5,053 nt of DNA from Thermodesulfobacteriota bacterium (GTDB lineage: Bacteria; Desulfobacterota; Desulfomonilia; Desulfomonilales; Desulfomonilaceae), in NCBI GenBank assembly GCA_030837305.1, contig JAUPKT010000250.1, positions 1-5,053 of the forward strand, read 5' to 3'. The translations under genes and the position numbers were made by a program. Positions 1 through 5,053 of this stretch are shown piece by piece. Each line of letters opens with the position of its first letter. The first letter of the stretch is position 1. Under the pieces are notes generated by a model. That model ran no database searches, was not told the origin of the DNA, and worked only from the letters and a program-made list of their open reading frames with translations.

Positions 1-512
1 CTTATTGCGCCCATGACGTCACGAGCGTGTCGGACGGCTTCCACGACATCCCCGGTGCCGGCCTCGCCCTTGGTCCTCATCATGGAGGCGCCCTCTCCAA
101 TGCGCCTCAAGGCCTCACCCAGGTTTCTACATCCACAAACAAACGGAACCTTGAAGGACCTCTTTTCAATATGGTGCTGTTCATCGGCCGGAGTCAGGAC
201 TTCACTCTCGTCAATATAATCGACGCCTATGGCTTCAAGAATTTGCGCTTCCACAAAATGACCTATACGGCATTTTGCCATCACCGGAATGGTGACGGTA
301 TCCATGATTTCCAAGATCAGACCTGGATCGCTCATCCGAGCTACACCGCCGTGCACTCTTATGTCAGCAGGCACCCGCTCCAAAGCCATGACGGCGCATG
401 CGCCCGCTTGTTCGGCGATGCGGGCGTGCTCCGGCGTAACGACATCCATTATCACTCCGCCTTTGAGCATCTGTGCATGCCCTCGCTTGACGGTTTCCGT
501 ACCGGTCTGCAT
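1..512 (-). CDS. pdxS: Pyridoxal 5'-phosphate synthase, synthase subunit PdxS (3' end beyond window)
   Basis: PdxS is the (beta/alpha)8-barrel subunit that makes pyridoxal 5'-phosphate from ribose 5-phosphate, glyceraldehyde 3-phosphate and ammonia supplied by the glutaminase PdxT. It acts in the cytoplasm as a 12-mer. The first 170 residues are visible, out of roughly 290 in the family. Signature stretches are [18 protein letters not shown] near residue 18, [12 protein letters not shown] at 78-89, [14 protein letters not shown] at 98-111, [16 protein letters not shown] at 123-138 and [11 protein letters not shown] from 144. Asp23, Lys80 and Lys148 match the catalytic Asp and the two Schiff-base lysines of the family (24, 81 and 149 in Bacillus numbering). 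The ATG start at 512 has AGGAG seven bases upstream and matches the usual family N-terminus. The reading frame is intact to the window edge. A pdxT partner could lie past the left edge but is not visible. The gene is separated from the next one upstream by 157 bases, so it may have its own promoter. The family assignment is nearly certain. Confidence 0.97.
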   Translation of the reverse strand, partial: MQTGTETVKRGHAQMLKGGVIMDVVTPEHARIAEQAGACAVMALERVPADIRVHGGVARMSDPGLILEIMDTVTIPVMAKCRIGHFVEAQILEAIGVDYIDESEVLTPADEQHHIEKRSFKVPFVCGCRNLGEALRRIGEGASMMRTKGEAGTGDVVEAVRHARDVMGAI

Positions 513-519
513 TCACGCT

Positions 520-525
520 CTCCTA
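520..525 (-). promoter_or_regulatory. Ribosome binding site of pdxS
   Basis: On the minus strand TAGGAG lies seven bases before the ATG at 512. This strong Shine-Dalgarno match supports the chosen pdxS start. Confidence 0.75.
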
Positions 526-589
526 CTTCTGGATTTGTCCTACGGCCGTTCAGACACGATCGCCTGCACAAGCCTTGTTCTTCACTCCG

Positions 590-618
590 AGTTTACTCTT
601 TAGAGGCCCAAGACACAA
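590..618 (-). promoter_or_regulatory. Weak sigma70-like promoter candidate for pdxS
   Basis: On the minus strand TTGTGT (618-613) is followed after exactly 17 bases by TAAACT (595-590). These match the -35 consensus at 3 of 6 positions and the -10 consensus at 4 of 6. Transcription would start near 583, giving a leader of about 70 bases before pdxS. The position in the only sizeable gap next to pdxS makes a promoter plausible, but the boxes are poor and the call is tentative. Confidence 0.2.
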
Positions 619-636
619 TAAGGTATGGCCCCTCTA
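601..636. repeat. Imperfect inverted repeat between pdxS and the membrane-protein gene
   Basis: TAGAGG at 601-606 pairs with CCTCTA at 631-636. The stem can be extended by CC (607-608) with GG (627-628) if two bases are bulged, leaving an 18-base loop. On the minus strand it is not followed by a run of T, so it is not a typical rho-independent terminator. A nearby GGCCT segment (644-648) could pair with the same GGCC arm, giving a competing fold. It may be a weak regulatory or processing structure, or chance. Confidence 0.3.
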
Positions 637-653
637 TTTCATGAGGCCTGTGA

Positions 654-670
654 ACGGAACAATTTTCCGT
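654..670 (-). other. Short perfect hairpin at the stop codon of the membrane-protein gene
   Basis: ACGGAA (654-659) and TTCCGT (665-670) form a perfect 6-bp stem around a 5-base loop, beginning in the last base of the stop codon of the upstream gene. It sits where a transcript end would be expected, but no T-rich tract follows it on the minus strand. It is at best a weak or factor-dependent terminator, or an RNA 3'-end stabiliser. Confidence 0.3.
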
Positions 671-1143
671 CATGGGTGATATGCATGGCGACTATCTTGC
701 GGCCGCTCCTCCTCGACGTATTCAACCGGCCCGGTCTGAATGTCCCCGGATGAATCTCTATCTGTCTTCCTCCAGAGAGAATGTCTTTTTTTCGTCCCTG
801 AAATTCGCGCTGCCCCGTGAAGGCGGTCTTCGAGGGGAGGCATCGGTTTTCCGGTCATTTCGCCGTACACAACGTTGAGAATCTCCTGTACGCTGTTGAA
901 GACAGTCTCTACGACGTTGGGATCGAGCCTGACATCCCCCTCGGCTGTTCGTCCCTTTTCCATCGTGTCTTCCACGATGTTATAGGCAGCCACGACACTC
1001 CTGAGGATATTGTTCTTCTTCTTGATTTCGCGCCAAGCCACCAAGGAAGCGAGAAAGGAGGTCATCCCGAACAGGACGCACAGAACGAATACAATCACGT
1101 TGAAGTACTTGATTGTCAGATCCAGAAGGTTCATTCCTTCCAT
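670..1143 (-). CDS. Small single-pass membrane protein of unknown function
   Basis: I do not recognise a family for this 157-residue protein. Residues about 14-36 form one hydrophobic segment (FNVIVFVLCVLFGMTSFLAS and the residues after it). The basic stretch RxIKKK just after it predicts a cytoplasmic C-terminus by the positive-inside rule. The middle (about 45-95) looks helical and amphipathic. The last 50 residues are highly charged and low in hydrophobics (KKRH, RKTDRD, EEERPQD), so probably disordered. There are no cysteine motifs, haem-binding patterns or signal-peptidase sites; the only cysteine is Cys22 inside the membrane segment. The ATG at 1143 has GGAGG six bases upstream; a second ATG three codons later lacks suitable spacing. 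It lies 86 bases downstream of the lipoyl-protein gene in the same direction, so co-transcription with the Hdr genes is possible. A membrane tether for that soluble complex is an attractive guess, with no direct support. Confidence 0.7.
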   Translation of the reverse strand: MEGMNLLDLTIKYFNVIVFVLCVLFGMTSFLASLVAWREIKKKNNILRSVVAAYNIVEDTMEKGRTAEGDVRLDPNVVETVFNSVQEILNVVYGEMTGKPMPPLEDRLHGAARISGTKKRHSLWRKTDRDSSGDIQTGPVEYVEEERPQDSRHAYHP

Positions 1144-1229
1144 TACAAGCCTCCGTGGTGGCAGCCGAGCCGGCCACTAAGGTCCCAAGAAACGGCGTTC
1201 TCTCCGCCCAGACGAGGCAAGAATCCTGT
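1144..1229 (-). other. Spacer between the lipoyl-protein and membrane-protein genes
   Basis: This 86-base gap contains the GGAGG ribosome binding site of the membrane-protein gene (about 1150-1154). It also holds two small potential stems on the minus strand: GGCG with CGCC around a 7-base loop, and GTGGC with GCCAC around a 10-base loop. Neither is followed by a T tract, so I see no terminator that would split the two genes into separate transcripts. No good promoter pair was found. Confidence 0.35.
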
Positions 1230-1661
1230 TTACTTGGTCTGAGCGGCTATCTTCCCTATTTCTTCTCCTATGAACTTACGGAAACTCTCATCAGCGGCCA
1301 TAAGAGAAGCTATTTCTGCATCGAGATTTGACGGCTTGATCTTACAAATCCATCCTTCCCCATACGGGTCTTCATTTATTTTCTCCGGCTCGTCCTCCAA
1401 CACCTGGTTCACTTCAGCTACCACACCGGAAACTACCGCATAGATTCTGCCGACCCATTTGCCCGATTCTATGGAACCATAGGGTTTGCCCTGGGTGAGA
1501 TCATCTTCTTCTTGGGGAAGATCCACAAAAGTTATCTCTCCGGCCTGCTTCGAGATGAATTCCGTCGCTCCCGTAATGACGAAGTCTCCATCTATTCTGG
1601 CCCAAAAATGGTTTTTTTCGTATTTAAGGTCATCCGGAAATGCATATCCCTCAAATTCCAT
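1230..1661 (-). CDS. gcvH: GcvH-like lipoyl-carrier protein linked to Hdr genes
   Basis: This 143-residue protein belongs to the GcvH (glycine cleavage H protein) family of lipoyl carriers. It shows YEKNHFWARIDGDFVITG at 14-31, matching the family's YxxxHxWxR...GITxxA region, and EITFVDLP at 42-49. The lipoylation site is IESGKWVGRIYAVVSGVVAE at 64-83, with Lys68 aligned to the lipoyl lysine of ESVKAxxxIYAPVSG. An acidic, helical C-terminus follows. It is slightly longer than the usual 125-130 residues and diverges around the lysine (SGKWVGR for SVKAASD). The ATG at 1661 is preceded by AAGGAGG five bases upstream; a TTG nine codons earlier is an unlikely start because it bypasses this site. 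No glycine decarboxylase P or T genes are visible. Instead it follows hdrB by 60 bases. GcvH-like lipoate-binding proteins are known partners of sulfur-oxidising sHdr complexes, so a role as a dithiol/disulfide carrier for the Hdr-like complex is inferred. A housekeeping H protein is the alternative. Confidence 0.88.
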   Translation of the reverse strand: MEFEGYAFPDDLKYEKNHFWARIDGDFVITGATEFISKQAGEITFVDLPQEEDDLTQGKPYGSIESGKWVGRIYAVVSGVVAEVNQVLEDEPEKINEDPYGEGWICKIKPSNLDAEIASLMAADESFRKFIGEEIGKIAAQTK

Positions 1662-1664
1662 GGG

Positions 1665-1672
1665 AGCCTCCT
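1665..1672 (-). promoter_or_regulatory. Ribosome binding site deciding the lipoyl-protein start
   Basis: On the minus strand AAGGAGG lies about five bases before the ATG at 1661. It places the start there and rules against the upstream in-frame TTG at 1688. Confidence 0.75.
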
Positions 1673-1721
1673 TCAGTCGTGCATACAAGATTCCGTCAAA
1701 ATCGTGCTCTTGACCGCAGCC

Positions 1722-2597
1722 TTAACTTCCCACAATTCTCAGCATTTCAGTAGGCTTGATCCGATTGAGCTTAAAGCCGAGTTCGTCTGGGGTATACCCC
1801 AGCGCCAGCCCAAGGACTTGCGGATAGTAAACCACAGGTACTTTGAGGTCAAGACCGGTTTTCTTTGCAATCTTTTTCTGCTGCCCTTCATACATGACAT
1901 TGCAGAAAGGGCAAACAAGAACCAAGGCGTGGGCATCGTAGTGTGAAAGATCTTCGAGTTTCTTCACGGCCAAGGCATTGGCAGTGTCTTCTGAAATTCC
2001 CAAAACGCCCCCCCCGCAACACTCTTTCAATGTTGAATAATCCAGAACTGATGCTCCGGTCACTTCTATGAGTTCCGATAGCGTCACGGGCACATCAGGG
2101 GAGTCAAAATCTTTGGTCAGTTCTGAAGGTTTGAGATAATGACATCCATAGTGCGGCGCCAGGAGAATGCCTTCCAACGGTCTGACAATTCTTTCCCTTA
2201 TGGCTTCGGGGCCTATCTCCTCCCACAAAATTCTCATGTAGTGTCGGACACGCACCGGCCCGGAATAACTCAGGCCGATTTCTCTCAATTTTTCGTTCAC
2301 CTGGGATTTCAGCATGGAGTCGGTTTCTAATAGGTGGGCCGTTTCAGCCAACGTCGCTGAGCACGCGTTGCACAGAGCACAAATCTCCATGCCGCGAAAT
2401 TCTGCAAGGGCGAGATTTCTCGCCGCAATGACGAGGGTATCCATGGAGTTGAGGGATTTCAGTGGAAAACCACAGCAACCGAATTCATCCATATCGTGCA
2501 GAGTTATACCCAGGGCTTGGGCTGTGAGCCGGGCCGATATTTCATAATTCAAATTTCTCACCGGAACGGTGCATCCGAGATACAATAAGGCGTCCAT
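1722..2597 (-). CDS. hdrB: Heterodisulfide reductase subunit B-like protein (HdrB)
   Basis: This 291-residue protein is a full-length HdrB family member with two cysteine-rich CCG domains. In methanogen HdrB these bind two noncubane [4Fe-4S] clusters and form the disulfide-reducing catalytic site. The first domain shows Cys9, the Cys41-Cys42 pair in EFGCCGFP, and Cys76/Cys79 in CNAC. The second shows Cys152 in HYGCHYLKP, the Cys193-Cys194 pair in KECCGGG, and Cys229/Cys232 in CPFC. All ten expected ligand cysteines are present, so an active cofactor-binding protein is likely. No membrane segment or signal peptide is seen. The ATG at 2597 fits the family N-terminus (LYLGC close to the start), and a stop codon precedes it in frame. 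Its ribosome binding site is poor: GAGG is about 13 bases upstream. It follows hdrC by 112 bases and precedes the lipoyl-protein gene. It probably receives electrons from HdrC. The physiological disulfide substrate cannot be read from the sequence. Confidence 0.9.
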   Translation of the reverse strand: MDALLYLGCTVPVRNLNYEISARLTAQALGITLHDMDEFGCCGFPLKSLNSMDTLVIAARNLALAEFRGMEICALCNACSATLAETAHLLETDSMLKSQVNEKLREIGLSYSGPVRVRHYMRILWEEIGPEAIRERIVRPLEGILLAPHYGCHYLKPSELTKDFDSPDVPVTLSELIEVTGASVLDYSTLKECCGGGVLGISEDTANALAVKKLEDLSHYDAHALVLVCPFCNVMYEGQQKKIAKKTGLDLKVPVVYYPQVLGLALGYTPDELGFKLNRIKPTEMLRIVGS

Positions 2598-2709
2598 GGA
2601 ATGTCTCGTGCCTCAAACTTGCATTAATTGTGCGAAATTCGTCCTCGGTTCATGCCGGCAATAGGCACACAGGCTTAGTTCCTGTGCTTTGTATCACCCT
2701 TGTGTGGAT
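2598..2709 (-). other. hdrC-hdrB spacer with a small hairpin
   Basis: This 112-base gap interrupts an otherwise tight gene order. On either strand CACAGG and CCTGTG (2668-2673 and 2681-2686) form a perfect 6-bp stem with a 7-base loop. On the minus strand GCCTATTGCCGGC follows it, not a T run, so it does not look like an intrinsic terminator. An RNA-processing or stability element between hdrC and hdrB is possible. No convincing promoter or further coding sequence was found here. Confidence 0.4.
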
Positions 2710-3174
2710 TTAGAGCAGGATATCGTAGTCTGCAGCTTGCTCTTTGATCGGAGGCAGGCCGAGTTTCTCACGCTTTTCGTTTTCAAAGTCACTGACTTCG
2801 TACAGGCGACCATGTTTCTTCAAGATATTCTTCTGTCCAACCAATCCAGGCGGAACACAGGCTTCCTCAGCAGCAAGATTCTTGATTGCGAACATGACAT
2901 CCGTGAATCTGACGTCCTGTGGGCAGACCTCTCTGCATCCATAGCACGTCGAGCACAGCCAGATGAACTCACTCTTCAGGACCTCATCTTTCATGCCCAA
3001 CAAGGCCATCCTGATGATCTTTCGAGGATCGTATCGATGCTCGACTGCCTCGATGGGACATGCCGCAGTACATGCCTTGCACCCAAAACACTTCGTTATA
3101 CCCTCTCCGCCAGGTTGTCGAGCCACCCTGAACTTGAACGACGGATCGAGTTCGTTGAGATTAATTCTTGTCAT
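2710..3174 (-). CDS. hdrC: Heterodisulfide reductase subunit C-like iron-sulfur protein (HdrC)
   Basis: This 154-residue soluble protein carries two classic [4Fe-4S] binding motifs: C29-x2-C32-x2-C35-x3-C39-P and C74-x2-C77-x2-C80-x3-C84-P. The spacing between them, with a helical linker containing PRKIIRMALLGM, is typical of HdrC, which passes electrons from HdrA to HdrB. There is no transmembrane segment, so it is the free HdrC form and not the HdrE- or QmoC-type membrane fusion. The ATG at 3174 overlaps the TGA stop of the upstream gene as ATGA, implying translational coupling. The frame stays open a further 63 codons upstream, but that part lies inside the upstream gene and has no HdrC-like sequence. 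The C-terminus (about 105-154) is charged and variable, as in relatives. The family call is firm; the name hdrC describes the subunit type, not a proven methanogen-like substrate. Confidence 0.92.
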   Translation of the reverse strand: MTRINLNELDPSFKFRVARQPGGEGITKCFGCKACTAACPIEAVEHRYDPRKIIRMALLGMKDEVLKSEFIWLCSTCYGCREVCPQDVRFTDVMFAIKNLAAEEACVPPGLVGQKNILKKHGRLYEVSDFENEKREKLGLPPIKEQAADYDILL

Positions 3175-4769
3175 GAAGAACTCGCTGTGCTTGCCAAACT
3201 TGAAACGGCAACCCTGATATTCTCCGAAGCATTGGATGCGGAAGGCACAAAGACCAACCGATTTGAAGGCATCCCGATATTTTCCAACGCAGTCTGAATG
3301 GATGATACTCTGTGGGAGCCTATTCTTGTTCCATATATTGAGCGACAGTTCCCTTGAAAGCAACCCGCCACGATTACAGCATCCGCTCCACCGAGAAATG
3401 CCGCCAGAATGTCAGATTCCGTCAGGGAGCCCGCACACGGTACCACAACTGGATGGACCAAGGTTTTGAGGTTTATCGGCAACTCTTCGAACGCATTGGC
3501 GGCGGAGTGCTCGCAAAGAAAGCCTACGATGCCGACCTCCCCTCTCGGCTCACTGCCCTTTAGTGATAATACAGCCGAGCCCCCTTGATCACGTTTCCCT
3601 GGCTCAATGCCATCTAAAGATATTGCGCGCATTGGACACACGCCGACGCATATACCGCAACCGACGCAGGAGAGTCTGTCCACGGAGGCCACAGACGAAA
3701 AATTCACGGCACCATGAGGACACATTCGCACGCAGGTCAGGCACAGGGTGCATTGGTCTACATTCACCCGGGCACTCTTTTCAGCCCGAGAACGGTTCGC
3801 AACGCCGGCTAGCCTCTTGAGCGCCGCTATGGTTGTATCAATGTCTCGGTATATCCTGGCAGGGTAAAACTCGCCCCTGGCAGGCCCAAGCGCAAAGACA
3901 CCGGCCTTGGAAGTTTCGACATGCGGGAACCGAGGGGAATCGGGTGTGAGATACGGTCTCGTGCTTGCTGAAGACGGGATGAGACTCAAAAGAGGTTCCA
4001 AATCATAAGAAGGAAGCCTCTGTTCGTCGACGACCAGGATGTCCGGAGTGAATTCCATATCCCACAATAACTGAGGATCGGAGAAGACAATCTTCAGCAG
4101 ATCGGGGCCGTCGTATTGCAGATCAGGGCCGTGGTCATCGAACTTGAAAAAAAGGGTTCCCAACTCCCTGGCCCTTCTATAGCGGGCTTCCAGGCCTTCT
4201 TCTGCGACCTTGAGATTTCGCGTGAAGACATAGGGCTGAACCTTGTCTTCAGACCTCAGCATCTCGATGCACGAAAGGATGTCTTCGAATGCAGTCGTGT
4301 CTGCCTCACCTCGCAAACCCATGAGAAATGCTACGTGAAGCCACTCCTGTCTCCTGAGATCCGTAAAGCTTCGCGTTCGAAGGGCATTGCAAAAAGTGGA
4401 GAGGGAAATCACTCTCTTGGAAGGCTGAACACCGTAGAGGTCAAACTGGGGAATTACCTCGGCAGGATAGGCAGCCACGACAAAACCCGCCTTTTCTTCC
4501 CGAGGTCCGTCCGGGGTATCAATCACGGCGGTGAAACGGCCGACAGAGCCCTGAATCTGTTTGAGAACACCGTCAGGAATCATTCGTATTCTGCTGGAAG
4601 AGGGACCTCCGCTCGCACCGACACACACAACCTGAAGACCGTTTTGGGCCAAGACATCACTCAAATCCAAAGCAATGTCACTCCTACCCAAGACGAGTAC
4701 CTTTTCAAGGTCCAGACTTTCACTCTTCAAGGATTGGGACGGCAGAGGGATGCCTGACGCATTGGTCAT
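3171..4769 (-). CDS. HdrA-like / 2x[4Fe-4S] ferredoxin / MvhD-like fusion protein (QmoB-type)
   Basis: This is a 532-residue three-part protein. Residues 20-322 resemble the HdrA flavoprotein fold: a Rossmann-like strand VLVLGRSDIALDLS at 24-37, then PYVFTRNLKVAEEGLEARYR near 179-198 matching the HdrA V(Y/F)xxRDxRTYGxxExxYRxAR region, and AGVFALGPARGEFYPARI near 289-306 matching the HdrA strand before the terminal helix. Residues 337-385 hold two ferredoxin motifs (Cys340/343/346/350 and Cys368/371/374/378). Residues 411-525 form an MvhD-like domain (VGIVGFLC, VPCAGS, GCFQGNC). The domain order matches QmoB and HdrA-MvhD fusions. Oddities are loss of the GxGxxG dinucleotide motif, loss of the internal HdrA cysteine cluster, and Ser422 where MvhD has its second cysteine. 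FAD and [2Fe-2S] binding are therefore uncertain. The ATG at 4769 overlaps the upstream TGA as ATGA and has AGGAG seven bases upstream; an ATG 16 codons earlier lies within the upstream gene. It probably wires the first HdrA-like protein to HdrC. Confidence 0.88.
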   Translation of the reverse strand: MTNASGIPLPSQSLKSESLDLEKVLVLGRSDIALDLSDVLAQNGLQVVCVGASGGPSSSRIRMIPDGVLKQIQGSVGRFTAVIDTPDGPREEKAGFVVAAYPAEVIPQFDLYGVQPSKRVISLSTFCNALRTRSFTDLRRQEWLHVAFLMGLRGEADTTAFEDILSCIEMLRSEDKVQPYVFTRNLKVAEEGLEARYRRARELGTLFFKFDDHGPDLQYDGPDLLKIVFSDPQLLWDMEFTPDILVVDEQRLPSYDLEPLLSLIPSSASTRPYLTPDSPRFPHVETSKAGVFALGPARGEFYPARIYRDIDTTIAALKRLAGVANRSRAEKSARVNVDQCTLCLTCVRMCPHGAVNFSSVASVDRLSCVGCGICVGVCPMRAISLDGIEPGKRDQGGSAVLSLKGSEPRGEVGIVGFLCEHSAANAFEELPINLKTLVHPVVVPCAGSLTESDILAAFLGGADAVIVAGCFQGNCRSIYGTRIGSHRVSSIQTALENIGMPSNRLVFVPSASNASENIRVAVSSLASTASSS

Positions 4770-5053
4770 GACCGGGCTCCTCGGTCGGGCTTCATGAGAT
4801 AGGAGGCCGTTTTCCATGCTGTTCTCACCGCTTGTTGAATGCTGTCCTTGATTGACTTCGGCCCTTGGGCAGCACCAGTGATGAAAATGCCGGGTGCGTC
4901 CGTGATACCATCCATTCCATTATTGCCCCAAAATCCATCGAGCGTTCGCTCCAGAAAATCCAGGGCCGGTATCTTTTCTGGGGGTGAAATCCCCACGCTC
5001 AAGGCTACCAGATCAAATGATTGCCACAGCCGCTCATCACCAGGACCGTGATA
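4766..5053 (-). CDS. HdrA-like flavoprotein (QmoA-type), C-terminal end only
   Basis: The last 95 residues of a protein whose start lies beyond the right edge are visible. The sequence FDLVALSVGISPP (residues 13-25 of the visible part), then DAPGIFITGAAQGPKSIKDS and a helix QQAVRTAWKTASYL, closely matches the end of the HdrA FAD domain, where relatives read DLVVLSxGI...GIFxxGxAxxPKxIxxSIxQAxxAA. In that family this segment completes the FAD-binding fold. The protein stops about 10 residues after this helix and has no C-terminal ferredoxin module, as in QmoA and unlike standard HdrA. The ferredoxins instead appear in the next gene, which overlaps it by four bases. The frame is open to the window edge, and the TTG at 5002 is internal, not a start. 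Whether the missing N-terminus has the GxGxxG motif and the HdrA cysteine cluster cannot be seen. Confidence 0.88.
   Translation of the reverse strand, partial: YHGPGDERLWQSFDLVALSVGISPPEKIPALDFLERTLDGFWGNNGMDGITDAPGIFITGAAQGPKSIKDSIQQAVRTAWKTASYLMKPDRGARS
4777..4781 (-). promoter_or_regulatory. Ribosome binding site of the HdrA/MvhD fusion gene
   Basis: On the minus strand AGGAG lies seven bases before the ATG at 4769, inside the end of the upstream gene. It supports the ATGA-overlap start over the ATG at 4817. Confidence 0.7.

Noticed and set aside
601..636. Intrinsic terminator at the inverted repeat before pdxS
   Set aside because: The stem is short and bulged, the loop is 18 bases, and no T run follows on the minus strand.
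27..644. Long plus-strand open frame of 205 codons
   Set aside because: It lies antisense to pdxS, whose protein is unmistakable, and its own translation shows no recognisable domain.
1144..1229. Glycine riboswitch near the GcvH-like gene
   Set aside because: The gap is downstream of that gene, short, and lacks the paired aptamer structure. The 60-base gap upstream of the gene is also too short.
1662..1688. TTG start giving a GcvH-like protein nine residues longer
   Set aside because: The AAGGAGG site sits inside this extension, right before the ATG at 1661, and the family N-terminus fits the shorter form.
2689..3297. Plus-strand open frame of 202 codons opposite hdrC
   Set aside because: The minus strand encodes the two cysteine motifs of HdrC; the plus-strand frame is an antisense by-product.
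3175..3363. N-terminal extension of HdrC by 63 residues
   Set aside because: The extension lies within the end of the upstream fusion gene and has no HdrC-like sequence. The ATGA overlap at 3171-3174 gives a standard coupled start.
4116..4757. Plus-strand open frame of 213 codons
   Set aside because: It is the antisense shadow of the HdrA/MvhD fusion gene, which has recognisable domains and a good start; the plus-strand product resembles nothing known to me.
4766..5002. The 78-residue frame starting with TTG at 5002 as a complete small gene
   Set aside because: The HdrA-like sequence continues in frame to the window edge, so this is the end of a larger gene.

Overview
All genes in this window lie on the minus strand, so transcription runs from right to left. 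The content suggests an anaerobic bacterium with heterodisulfide-reductase (Hdr) type electron-transfer chemistry. A sulfate-reducing or syntrophic Desulfobacterota member is the best guess, but this rests on gene content only; there is no rRNA or other phylogenetic marker here.

Right to centre (5053 to 1230) is a compact redox gene set in the order HdrA-like (C-terminal end only), HdrA-like/ferredoxin/MvhD fusion, HdrC, HdrB and a GcvH-like lipoyl-carrier protein. The first three genes are joined by two ATGA stop/start overlaps. HdrB follows after 112 bases and the GcvH-like gene after 60 more. The first HdrA-like protein ends just after its flavoprotein domain. The second carries two [4Fe-4S] ferredoxin motifs and an MvhD-like domain. 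That division of domains resembles QmoA and QmoB, with soluble HdrC and HdrB in place of membrane-bound QmoC. HdrC has two complete CxxCxxCxxxCP motifs, and HdrB has two complete cysteine-rich CCG domains.

The inferred electron route runs from a partner through the FAD and Fe-S clusters of the HdrA-like pair, through HdrC, to the unusual clusters of HdrB. The substrate is not identifiable from sequence. The adjacent lipoyl protein makes a protein-bound dithiol/disulfide a reasonable candidate.

Centre-left (1143 to 670) is a small protein with one N-terminal membrane segment and a charged cytoplasmic tail, of unknown function. It has a good ribosome binding site and follows the lipoyl gene in the same direction, so it may belong to the operon.

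Left end (512 to 1) is the first 170 codons of pdxS, the synthase subunit of pyridoxal 5'-phosphate synthase, cut by the window edge. A 157-base gap containing small inverted repeats separates it from the membrane protein. No tRNA, rRNA, CRISPR array, insertion sequence or convincing rho-independent terminator was seen. No gene-free stretch exceeds 160 bases.
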